Source: Apoda limacodes
Taxonomy: Eukaryota; Arthropoda; Insecta; Lepidoptera; Limacodidae
Direction of reading: 5' to 3'
Assembly (NCBI GenBank): GCA_946406115.1
Contig: OX291558.1
Span: forward strand, 20,080,205 to 20,144,204
Length of the DNA: 64,000 bases
Made by a program: the position numbers and the translations under genes. The notes under the pieces were generated by a model. That model searched no databases. It was given only the letters and a program-made list of their open reading frames with translations, and was not told the DNA's origin. Of the stretch, positions 20,641-31,385 are shown piece after piece (positions within the stretch are counted from its first letter, which is position 1; every line of letters starts with the position of its first letter).

Positions 20641-21354
20641 AATTTTTTGGATAATTTGCCATTATAACACATTTTGTCCTTTTTCGTTTTGGTCTTAATG
20701 CGTCGGAAGGGAAAATTCCAGGGTTCTACTTATTTCGGCTTAAGTAAGTATCAATATTTTATAGTGTTATTCGATCTCATATGTTTATTAGCAATAAATA
20801 ATTTATTTTTAATTTCATAATTTTATTTGGATGTTTCACAATATGTTGTCGTTATGCTATAAAGCTATTTAAATATAACACTCTATAATTTAAAAAAACG
20901 TGCACAGTTCCTAGAGCCAAGTCAGCCAATTAAGGATTATTATTTAATTTAAAAGAAACATAATTCTATTTCCGGAGTCTCGCACCGCGCAGTATAACGT
21001 ACATTGCACTTAATTTATCTTTTAAAGTCGTTAGTAGACATTTTTTTATATTTCCTACTGAACAGCAACTAGCCAGATTACCGTGTCATATGCATATGAG
21101 ATAAAATAACTAAATAAGATAATTTAAAAGTCCTAAATAAATGGTCCCATTTATATAATCATAAATTGGTGTCAAATAATATTGTTATCTCATTTTGTAT
21201 TACGTAAATTACACAATTGTGTAATGCATGTTTCAAAGAGAACTCTTAATATTGTTAAAACAACAAACATGAATATTTGCTTTTAAAAACTATATCGGCC
21301 ATATTTATAATTCGGTATTTCTGGAAAATTAAGTCATATATTCTAATGTTATAG
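20641..21354. other. Unassigned AT-rich DNA
   Basis: No gene or repeat recognised. Confidence 0.4.
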
Positions 21355-21634
21355 TCATTTCACTTATCCCTGAACGTGTGGTCAGAGATATTATTAACGC
21401 TTCATATATCAATAATTCCACCAGAAAGGTGGCTTATCGTCATACCGGAAATTAATCAGAGTCTAGACAACTTACAATTTGCAAACTCAGGACTTTTTAC
21501 ATGGCAGCACAACGTTCTGTTACTTGCGCCACTTGGTCCTTATTATAATGATAACAGTATACTTATAGGAAATGTAACACAACAAAAGTTCATTTTCTTT
21601 AAAGCACGAAAGCTATTTATAGAAACAACTATAG
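21355..21634 (+). CDS. Candidate orphan coding exon, product unknown
   Basis: The segment is open for 93 codons between a possible acceptor (TAATGTTATAG ending at 21354) and a donor GTTAGT at 21635. Composition is protein-like and unlike the surrounding AT-rich DNA: PPERW, QSLDNLQFANSG, QHNVLLLAPLGPYY and NVTQQKF strings, with one N-glycosylation sequon (NVT). No family comes to mind and none of the window's transposons matches it. It could be an exon of an unrecognised gene on the plus strand, a fragment of a decayed gene, or chance. No partner exon was found nearby. Confidence 0.35.
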
Positions 21635-21915
21635 GTTAGTAGATATATGGAGATCCAAAATCTTATTAAATAATCTCCCTAAGAACTCAATTAGTAGCAT
21701 ATTAAAAAAATAAAAATTAAGTTATACACATCAAATAGACAAAATGTATAGTAACTTTTGTCAACATACATAGGTACAGCCGGTCACAGACTAAAGTATA
21801 CGATAAGGAATTTAAACCGTTTGAAGTTTATTAATTTTCGTTATCTGCGATTATACTTATATTGGTTAAATTATCCTGTTCCTAATATTATTTTAGTGTT
21901 TATTCTCTTCATACA

Positions 21916-22125
21916 TACTAATATTATAAATGCGGAATCATTAAACTGCTGAACCGATTTAAATGAAATTTGGTATGGAGATAGTTTGACATATAGGATA
22001 GTATTTCTCTCGAAAAATTCAAAAGTAATACCCGCGAGCATACTCTAAACTATAGCTATAGCAAACTTCATTCGTATAATTAAGAGGTCGAATTTCGGGA
22101 GGGTGAAGCCGCTGGTAAAATCAAG
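21916..22125 (+). mobile_element. Lep1-type Helitron-like element
   Basis: ACTAATATTATAAATGCGG begins the copy; CTGCTGAACCGATTTAAATG and GAAATTTGGTATGGAGATAG follow, and GAAGCCGCTGGTAAAATC closes it. The 3' CTAG has decayed to CAAG. Confidence 0.8.
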
Positions 22126-22866
22126 CATTAAGTAAATCTTCCAATACGCATCATTACAATAATGTTTTAGTGATAAATCTTCGGATAAAATGCCCCGAGT
22201 TAACATGGTAGGTATTCTTTTAGGAATGGCCGTGTGTACAACAGACGAAAAATATTAAGCTATTTGTCGAACAAAATTGTTGGCCAAAGTTCTCACGCGC
22301 GTTGTGGAGCTTACAAATGAATGTTTAAATTGAGATCACAGCTTTACAGCTTTGTTATTCCAACAATTCTCTGGACGTCTTAGTAGAGACAGAAATAGCT
22401 TTGTTTATTTTCCTAAGATTGATAAACCGAGAAATCGGGGGCAAAGAACTTGGACATTTGTTTACAATAAATCTTAATAATCGGCTGTAAAAGACACCGT
22501 GTTGCTTTAGGCAAGAAATATGTATCTACGTTTTTAATAGGACAAGATTCGATGAATTTATTTTTGTAAATATAGAACAGATCAAAACGACAATGCAATA
22601 TTCAATAGTTGGATTCAGGTTTAACTGAGTTTTAAAATCCAACAAAAATAGCATAGGAACAATCAGTGTGTCTTGTTGTGCTAGCACCTACTTAGGTTAT
22701 AAAAACATGGTCTCTGAATTTTGGCCTCCGAAATAGCTAGAGACTTTGAGTTTATTTTGGATTTATTCCAGAGTCTGGCGAACTAGAGACTGTTCCCAAT
22801 ATGCTTTCTGGTCGGCTTTCGAGTAGATGGAAAAGTCGGATAAGTTTAAGGGGTGTATAGGAGCTA
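22126..22866. other. Unassigned DNA
   Basis: No gene or shared repeat recognised. Confidence 0.4.
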
Positions 22867-23052
22867 ACTAGCGCCGCCATTAGATATATTTAATTATCTC
22901 TACGAAAAAAATGAATTTCGAGAATACAAGTGTTGAAAATATTAAACTAGTCATAATCTATTTTTAAAGCATTTTCTATTACCTACCTTTAAATATCTCT
23001 GTGAGCTTTAGTAGGCATTTCCGCTAAAAAAGTATCTAATGGCGGCGCTAGT
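22867..23052. mobile_element. 186 bp MITE with perfect 20 bp terminal inverted repeats
   Basis: The left end ACTAGCGCCGCCATTAGATA (22867-22886) is the exact reverse complement of the right end (23033-23052). The interior is AT-rich with no coding capacity. A clear target-site duplication is not visible, and no second copy occurs in the window. The superfamily is undetermined. Confidence 0.8.
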
Positions 23053-23092
23053 ATACTGTGGCGCTAGTATACTGTGGCGCTAGTAATCTGCT
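23043..23092 (+). repeat. 16 bp tandem repeat at the MITE right end
   Basis: GGCGCTAGTATACTGT repeats about 2.5 times, starting inside the right inverted repeat of the MITE. The terminus appears to have been amplified in tandem with adjacent bases. Confidence 0.75.
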
Positions 23093-24477
23093 TTATAGAA
23101 TTAAACCTAAATTGCCGCATGTTGTGTAAAAAAAGTTACGCTTTTGGAATTTAAAAATCTAGTAGAGCTAGCTACTACGTTTACAAATAATTGTAATTAA
23201 CTTGTACTGATTCTCACCTATTTGAACAATCCCGCATATTTTTAGCAATATGTGTATTCTTCTATCGTGAGATTTTGAGAAATTATCAGTTTTTGGATTT
23301 TTTCCTATATTTGTGATGTAACATCTTGCTTCTTGCCAAATTTTATGATCAACGGGGTCAACGGGAAGTACTCCATAGGTTTTGATTTATTTGTGTCACG
23401 ATATGCGACAAAAATGACCGTATTTTGGGCATATTTTTTTAATTTATTGACTTAGAAAAAGAAATATTTAACTTGCGCACTTTTGCACCTAATAGTGTTC
23501 TTAAAAGATTTTTTAATTATCCACAAAAACTGTTAATTTGTAAGTTTTTACCTATGCCCAATACTAAGAGATTGAACGTGTTAGACCAGTAGGTTCGGAG
23601 CAAATTGACTGTGAGAGATGGACAGACAGACGCATGAGTGAACTCTAATGAAAAAAATTTCGTCGGCTACGATTGATTTTTCAATGTTTAAAAACATTTA
23701 AATAACTTTAATTCGTTGGTTAAAACAAATACCTAGTATAATTATACATATATGAATTCCAACTACAAAAGAACATAAAGACAATTGTTCTGTCTGTCTA
23801 CTATAAAAGTTTATATTATCTATATTTTATTTGTTTTTTTTTGTTTGTATGTTTTTAATAACAAGCGATTTTATATTGTTATTTTTTTGTAATCACAGCT
23901 ACTCGAATATCAACTACTAAACAGCAAGTACATTTCATAAAAATTTACCCAACCTTGACTAAAAACTACACTGTATTTTGTTTAAAAATTAAGATATCAT
24001 GGCTATAATTTTATTCGCCTAAACTACAAACAGTGAGAAAACATTTATTTTCAACATTACAAAAATACTAGGCTTTAGTCCAAGTGTCTTTTAGCAATAA
24101 AAAACAACAGATTCGTGTTATCTTTTATAAAAACTTGCTATAAATATTTTATGGCATTTTAGATTAAAATAATGTTATATTAGATTTAACTATCTATTTA
24201 CTCGTAAATTTACTTAACCATACTAATAAAAATTTACGAAATACTTAGTTGAATTGAAAACATATTTTATTTTTGAGTAATCATTCATCACTCAAAAATA
24301 TATTTTATTTTAAATTATGTTCATAATTGTACTTTTATAGCAATTTACAATCTAAGATGATATAAAACAATCACAATATTATAAAATAAATATTGAGGGC
24401 AATTAAGATTTCTATATTTTTTTTATAACTATAATATTAGACATATCGGTCTCGAAAGAATATATAAAAATACTTAC
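23093..24477. other. Unassigned AT-rich DNA
   Basis: No gene recognised. If the distal connectin exon is real, this is part of its first intron. Confidence 0.4.
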
Positions 24478-24730
24478 ACACTAGATAAATATCAACACAT
24501 GAGTTTTTTGCATCTACAAAAAACCACACTCCGATTTTTCATTCATGACAACATTTTGGCAATACACCTCCACAATTGTTCACAGTTTTGAATTCACAAA
24601 CTAAGTCAGCAACGAAATTCAGTAGTAGACACACAAAAAAAACTACACCGTTTACAGAGAACGTTCCGAACGTGTCGCTCGCAGGGACGAAATGGGGCAG
24701 AATGTATAGAATCCGAACGCGTTCGGTAGT
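24478..24730 (-). promoter_or_regulatory. Candidate promoter and non-coding first exon of the connectin-like gene
   Basis: On the minus strand this segment runs from a CpG-rich patch (24655-24730, with the 14-base palindrome CCGAACGCGTTCGG at 24713-24726) through DNA without long open frames to a consensus donor, GTGTGTAAGT, with the intron starting at 24477. It is on the correct strand, a CpG-rich island in AT-rich DNA, and no transposon family covers it. Pairing with the acceptor at 12734 would give an 11.7 kb first intron. This is inference; no transcript evidence is available here. Confidence 0.3.
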
Positions 24731-24995
24731 GATGTGACTAATAACAAATCTTGCAGAGCTCAGTGTAAAGAACTCTACACTGAAATGTATAGTAAAGTTT
24801 ACTTAGTAACTAACCAACTAACTTTAAACTAAGTTTAGAGTAATATATTACATTCATATAATTTAAGGAACTGGATGAGTATTATCATTTTGCCTTAAGA
24901 TGCATTAACAAAGAAATTGATATTTAGTAAAATAAATTTAACAAGTTACATTATTTACTTACCTACAGCTTAAATAAATCCCAATACATTCATTT

Positions 24996-25440
24996 TTTTG
25001 GGTTCCGTACCTCGAAAGGAAAAAAGGAACCCTTATAGGATCACTTTGTTGTCCGTCCGTCAAGACCCTTTTTCTCTGGAACGCGTGGAGATATCAAGCT
25101 AAAATTTATATCAAATACTCAGGTCTACTGGTCTTTGGAGCTGTGGAAAAATGAAACTTCTAAGCTAGCGCAATCAAAAGATACAGCCGTTTATGCCGCA
25201 AATTTTCAAAACTCACAAGGGAATCAAAACCTACAGGGTACTTCCCGTGAACTGATAATCTTGAAATTTTATACGAAGCAACGTCTTTTAGCACAGATAA
25301 AGGAAAAATTGCGAAAACCGTAAATTTTAAGTTACATCATATAATAAACATATTTTTAATAATATTCAACAACATATAATAAGTATGCACGGAACCCTCG
25401 GTGCGCGAGCCAGACTCGCACTTGGCCGGTTTTATTAAAG
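24996..25440 (+). mobile_element. CCGGCCAAGTGCGAG-terminus element, long form
   Basis: The left part has GGGTTCCGTACCTCGAAAGG, GGAACCCTTATAGGATCACT and TTGTTGTCCGTCCGTCAAGA. The right end is CGGAACCCTCGGTGCGCGAG followed by CCAGACTCGCACTTGGCCGG. This is one of the commonest lepidopteran non-autonomous repeats. The open frame at 25135-25323 is inside it and carries no recognisable product. Confidence 0.75.
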
Positions 25441-25904
25441 ATTTTTTTTTTAAAAATATCCTATTTATTGTATTGTTTCTTTTTGTATGTGTCAGCAGAT
25501 GACATAAAATAATACGAAATTTTAAGTTTATAAGGTAAGGTTCAAACGTCATTACAGACAGACAGAATGTGAGTGATGATACAAAAGCTGTATTCTATTT
25601 AATACATACTCTAATTACTAAAAACTTAACAAATATTATAAGACATATTTTTCAACAAGATTTCACTAAAATGTATAGTTACTAGCAATATTAATATTTT
25701 ACTTTGCAAGTTGAATAGGAAAAATATAAATAAAATTAGAAAACCTTGTTTAAAAACAAGCAATACCTTACAACTGAAGATGTAGTTCATAATTTGTGTA
25801 AAAATGATTTATGGTAAATGATGCCCACTTTAAAACCGATAAAAAAAATAAACTGATGCCTACTAAAAGCCACAAACGATTAATTAACTTATTGATTACA
25901 CGTT

Positions 25905-26045
25905 TAATCTTCAGACGTGGATAGTCAGTGGCTAGATATATGTATACTCACACCATTATATGGGGGATAGCCCTTTTCACAAACCACTTAAGTCCTGCGT
26001 GACAATAGGTGAGCCTATTGCCACAACACTGTTTCTGATACAATG
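25905..26045 (+). repeat. TCCTGCGTGACAGG repeat family, copy 2
   Basis: TTAATCTTCAGACGTGGATA, then AGTGGCTAGATA, AACCACTTAAGTCCTGCGTG and GAGCCTATTGCCACAACACT. It forms a tandem pair with copy 3, spaced about 295 bp. Confidence 0.8.
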
Positions 26046-26199
26046 TATGATGTTTTATGTTTATGCCCATTAATAACACAGAATCCGAATGCCGTTATTT
26101 TCCGATAAACACTTTTACACCTTGGTAAAATTATTTTTTGTGAAAAAATATGCGTTATTTTTCAAGAATTTATGTAAATTTATGTCCTAACGGTTTTAA

Positions 26200-26305
26200 T
26201 CTTCAGAAGGGGATAATTAGTGGCTGGATATACACCCACGCCATTATATGACAGACTCTTTTCATCAACAACTTAAGTCCTGCGTGACAACGTGTGAGTA
26301 TATCT
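26200..26305 (+). repeat. TCCTGCGTGACAGG repeat family, copy 3
   Basis: TTAATCTTCAGAAGGGGATA, AGTGGCTGGATA and AACAACTTAAGTCCTGCGTG. The end is more decayed than in copy 2. Confidence 0.75.
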
Positions 26306-28351
26306 GGTTTAAAGTAGTTTTATGTATGTCCTAATTCGTGAATTACCAGCTGCAGAATAATTGGTGTTAAAACAAAAGACCAGCGACACAATAATATATG
26401 TACCCTTCACAGATCTTGAGAAACTCTAAGAAGGAAGTCGGGATTGGAAAAATGTTACCTTGCTTATTTATTAGGTACAGTTTTATTTTAGTTTTTATTA
26501 TAAAATGGAGTGAAATTTATTAAGGCTGCGACATATCCTTATATATATTCCAAAAAGGTATATCTTATTCTTCGTAGATTGAAAAAGTGGCCTACCTATG
26601 CGCTACTTATCTTAAAAAAATACAGAAGTTGGGAAAAGTCATAATAAAAAAGAAATAAAGAAGATAAATCATAAAAAATACATAAAAATGAGTTCACATG
26701 TCTTAGGTCTTGATATTTAGACGGTTAATCCAATTCTTCTTTGAAGAAATTTATTAGGTGTTGTTTTAGATTTAAAGAAAAAATGGTTATTATTTCTACA
26801 TAAAAACGTGCCGTAAGTAAGTAACATAAAACGTAATACGCACAGTTCAACCTTGTGTGAGCATGCTTAAAATGGTTTTAGCTTGATTTATACTTGACTG
26901 AGGTCACTGGCATCTATCGTCCCCTTAATAACGTTAAAAAATGTTGTCTTCGAGCCCACACTATCGATAACCCACACGAATCAAAAATATAGATCAGATT
27001 TATACAGCAATGCTATTACCACATTTCCAAAAGCTTTGCTCTATATGACTGTCAACATCCTGTCGAGGTGCTGATGAACTTCCATCTACGTGGGTAGGGA
27101 TGAGTCATGTGAAAACATTACGAAGAAAAACACATCTAATACGGATTTTAGGGATGTCACTTTTTACAAAAAAAAAAAAAGTTTTTCTTGGTAAGCAAAC
27201 AATTTACTGAAATAAATAAGGTTGTCAAGGTTGGTCTAAGGCTGGACGTGAACATTCCGGCGGAAACGGAAAATGATTTTATAATTATTTTGTTATACGG
27301 GTTGCGTTTGTTGCAGTTATGTTGTAGATACGTTGCTCAAATGGTTTAAGATTATGAGATACATATTTACCTAAATAAAAAAGCAGTTATTGTTCAATTA
27401 ATAAAAATACAAAAAATATAAGGAGTTCATTTTTTTGAGCCGAAAAATAAGACATGAATTTAATTTGTTTTTTATAATTTAGAATAATACTCATACTTTC
27501 GACTTTTCTGTAAAAAAAATTTATATTGATTTATTTTTCTTAAGTAAAAAGATGAAACAGGTCATTTTAAGCCTGATTATCCGAAAACTTCAACTCAATA
27601 TATAAAAAAATCAGTAATATTTTCTATAAAACCGGTTTTCCTGGAGCTTACATATTCTTTGCCAAATTCCAAATTAAAAAAATATTTAAAAATTAATTCC
27701 TATGCGAAATGATACTGAACTACGGTGAAATGGTAGTCTATGTTAAGGCGGCTGTAAAATTCTTAGCTTTGTTTATTATTCTTTTTGAATTTAATATATC
27801 CTATAATATAAATAATTCAAGCTTTGTAGTAGTGACTTTCAAGTGTGTTTAAATAATTTATCGGTGTCTCTTGCCATTGGCACTGAAGCTAATTAATCTT
27901 CAAGCTATGTTCGGCACTCGATTTCTTCTACATATTTCCTCATATTGAATTTAAGATTCGTTGCTCCGTACAAAGAATAACTCCGATCTACTTCACTGTC
28001 GAAACAAATACTTATTGCAGGAAATATATGGACAGTCTATTTTCCAGTTCAGGTTAACTGGCAACCCTAATCGATTTAGACATCATGCCGTACAGTATTG
28101 GGTTCACTCGGTAGTAACTTATCCGGCACGTGACGGAGACTTTGAGTCGTTAACTGCAAGTTTTACGACTTTTTGTCTCAATAGAAAATATAGACTTAGA
28201 TATAATTTGTAAATTATTACAGCCAAATCAAGTAAATAGTGAAGTAGTAAAAACTAATGCGTTAATCTTGGTGTCAGTCAGTATTAAAACCAGAATAAGT
28301 ATCCTTTACAGCTGAGCTTTACTAAGCTTATTAAGATTGACGACTTCTAAA
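26306..28351. other. Unassigned AT-rich DNA
   Basis: No gene recognised. An A run lies near 27170. The frame at 27961-28212 has no recognisable product. Confidence 0.4.
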
Positions 28352-29230
28352 AGTTATGCTTGACACTAGGAACCATTTTTCTTAGGAACACGTAAAGGTA
28401 TCAAGTTGAAATTAATATCAAAAACTTAGGTCTAAGTTCCCTTTAAGCTGTTAAAAAAATCAAGCTTCTAAGTCAACTCAGTAAAAAAAAAAAAGGCTGA
28501 AAAACGGCTATTTTTGTCGCACAAATTGGCATTTACAAACAAATTAAAACCTTTAGTTCCCTTTATCCTAGAATGATGAAATTTGACATGGAGCAAGGTC
28601 TTACATAACTGTTACAGGGAAAAATCCGAAATTGGTTAATTTGTAGTTATAAAAAAAAGTTTGTCGGTCTATCTGTCAAGTTTTTTACTTATAACGCGTG
28701 GATTTATCAAGTTTAAATTAATACCAAACATAAAGGTATACGGTCCGTTAAAGCTGAAAAAAAATCAATCTTCTATGTCAACGTAATAAAAAAAACGGCC
28801 ATTTTTGATGCATATTTAGGTATTCAGTTATTTACAAATAAATCAAAACCTTTTCTTACTTCACGTTGTCCTGGAATCATAAAATTTGACACGAATCACA
28901 AATATAGGTAAAAAATCCGAAATTTGTTAATTTCTAGTTATAACACATTTGAAAAAAAGTTTGTCTCTCTGTCTGTCAAGACCCTTTTACTTAGGAAGGC
29001 GTGGAGGTATCAAGTTGAAATTAATATCAAATACTAAGTTCTACGGTCCCTTAAAGCTGTAAAAATTCAAACTTCTATGTAAATGCAATAAAAAAATTCA
29101 GGCATTCATCATACACATCATACAGCCATACAGCGTCAAAACGCATATTTAGGTATTAAATAATTCACAAATAAATCAAAACCTATGGGTTACTTCTCGT
29201 TGACCTAGGAGACTTGATCTCATGATGGAA
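28352..29230 (+). repeat. Tandem array, three units of about 300 bp
   Basis: Three consecutive units share the order GTCAAG, CGTGGAGGTATCAAGTTGAA, ATTAATATCAAA, CTTCTAAGTCAA, CGGCCATTTTTG, ACAAATAAATCAAAACCT and AAATCCGAAATTTGTTAATT. Unit starts (GTTTGTCGG and GTTTGTCTC) at 28659 and 28959 are exactly 300 bp apart; the first unit starts near 28352. The unit is the interior of the element type at 24996-25440. Confidence 0.8.
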
Positions 29231-29610
29231 GAGCTATCTAAACCGGACTCAGAATCTGTTTGCAATTCGTGTAAACAAAAATGACCTTGACACGCGTCTT
29301 TCGCTTTGTTAATCTATGCAACATATACATAAATCCGTATAATATTTCTCATTGTAACTTTGAAATTTGATATTTTAGGTTTAATCAGTGTCGTGATTTG
29401 AAAACCAGTTAAAGAATGTAACAATGAAGGTAATCATGTAAGTATTTTAATGATTTATGATTAAATTACCAGACAAAGTTAACATTAAGTAAAGTTAGGT
29501 TATGTTTACAAGATTTGCACAGAAATTTTGAGTCAGGTTTACATATAATAAGTTTGTACGGAACCCTCGGTGCGCGAACCAGACTCGCACTTTGTCGGTT
29601 TTATGAAGTA
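29231..29610 (+). mobile_element. Right end of the CCGGCCAAGTGCGAG-terminus element carrying the array
   Basis: GTACGGAACCCTCGGTGCGC near 29558, then GAACCAGACTCGCACTTTGTCGGTT, closes the element whose interior was amplified at 28352-29230. The stretch between is unassigned. Confidence 0.65.
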
Positions 29611-30390
29611 AATTGAGCCGTTTTTAACTTAACGTGTAATACTTAGTGTATACAACATTTTATACTTTACACACACATTCAACAAATTGTTGTAAAGATT
29701 TAAAACTTTGCAAACTGATGAAATTCTGGTGGTAATAATACAATGTGCATAGCAGACCTAGAGAACGGAATAAGGTAGTGAGATTAAAAGTAAAATACGG
29801 ATATTCCTCAAATCCCACGATTTAAGTTTTAAATAAATAGTTTTATTTTTTTTCTATAAGACATTGTTACTTATTCTCAAAATCCCGAGAATACCCATGT
29901 TAATATCAACATTAAGATGGCAAGTACATTAATCATTCTACTTAATTCCGACCTCAGTAGATAACATTAAAATACTAAGATAATGGAGGTAGTATGTGGT
30001 AAAAGGGATGTCACACACAATCTACCGAGTTTATTAAAATTGTAGTCGTTTGGTGGCTAGATTTTACACTGAAAGCAAATATAACTAGTCACATAAACGA
30101 CGATGTTATAAACTAGTAAAGTAGCTTCATGGAACAAAAAGTATATTAAAAAGATTTCAATTTTACACATTAATAATTTAATACTGTTCAATGTTCCTTT
30201 GTCTTCATAGAGCTATTATTATGTGTTGTTTAGAAAATATTGTTGTCTCTGTAAGTGACTAGTTAAATTTGCTTGTCAGTGTATTTGCAATTGTATGACG
30301 TGTTGGATGTGCAGTCTTCTTTAGGAAACAAAATAATATAACTCTTAAACAATTTTATATAGTTATATAAAGCTAAACTCGGTCATCGAA
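29611..30390. other. Unassigned AT-rich DNA
   Basis: No gene or shared repeat recognised. Confidence 0.4.
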
Positions 30391-30394
30391 CTCC

Positions 30395-30585
30395 TTGATT
30401 GTAGTAAAACTACCGACTCACACTTGACGTTTTTAAGGTAGCATATATCCGTATCTAAGATACTAGTCTTTATGGTGCCATCTATCTATATACTTAAATT
30501 CATCATAATCGATTCAGCGGTTTAGGTGTGAAAGCGTATCAACAAATAAACAAATCGCTTTGGCAATTATAATATTAAGTTAGGA
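30395..30585 (-). mobile_element. Lep1-like element, minus strand
   Basis: CCGACTCACACTTGACGTTT, ATCGATTCAGCGGTTTAGGT-like and CAATTATAATATTAAG words place it with the copy at 18722-18945. Confidence 0.6.
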
Positions 30586-31100
30586 TTTAAATGTTGCAAT
30601 AACAAGGTAAATAATATTAAAGTTATATAGATTGCTGGTGATTTATCCTATGTCGATTCTTTAAAAAATCTCGAAAATTAATCAAAGTAAAACATTGGTA
30701 AGTGATTTCCATCGGAATTTCACTTAATTTCCCGGTCGGCGTGAGAATGTGAGCGGAAATTTTCTTCTAACAAAATATTGGTTTAATTTAACGCAGTCAC
30801 TGCATTTATCAGTTAAACATTTTGATTTAAGTTGTCACTGCATGTCTCACACTGTCACATTATCATTTCGTCATACTGTTTTTTTCAGATCGCATATTAA
30901 GATGTGTTAAAGGAAGTTAAGATGTACCTAAATGTCCGTCTGTTTGTCATGCCTATAGGTAGATGTAAACCGGTTTAATATACCGCGGTAGGATATGGTA
31001 CACTCCACACAATCGGATGGGCCAAAAAAATACACCTCAGTTCAATGTACGTATATACAATGTATAGTGCTTTGAAGATCTTTTTTCCTCAATTTTATAC
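30586..31100. other. Unassigned AT-rich DNA
   Basis: Nothing recognised. Confidence 0.4.
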
Positions 31101-31104
31101 AAAT

Positions 31105-31385
31105 CTATCTATATGTCGGTGGTGGCCGAGGGGTTTAAATTTCACTTCAGGTCCCAAGTGGCGGAGGTTATAACGCCAGGGTCGGCGTGTACACTGATTT
31201 ATTTATTCACACCACTGGCTTTTCGGTGAAGGAAATCATCATGAGGAAGCGTGCATACCTGCATGTGAAGTCCACAATCTGTGCTGGGCCCGCGTGTGGT
31301 TTATGGCCCCAATCACTCTCGCTTATGAGGGTACGCCGTGCCCCAGCAGTGGGGACGTATCAAGGCTGGCAAGCATACAAATCTG
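31105..31385 (+). mobile_element. tRNA-derived SINE
   Basis: GGTGGTGGCCGAGGGGTTTA resembles the tRNA A-box and D-arm region. A decayed B-box (GGAGGTTATAACGCCAGGGT) follows about 35 bp later. The body then has GGTGAAGGAAATCATCATGA, GAAGCGTGCATACCTGCATG, GTGGTTTATGGCCCCAATCA and GTGCCCCAGCAGTGGGGACG, the order of a common lepidopteran SINE. The open frame at 31187-31444 is a shadow of it. Confidence 0.75.
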
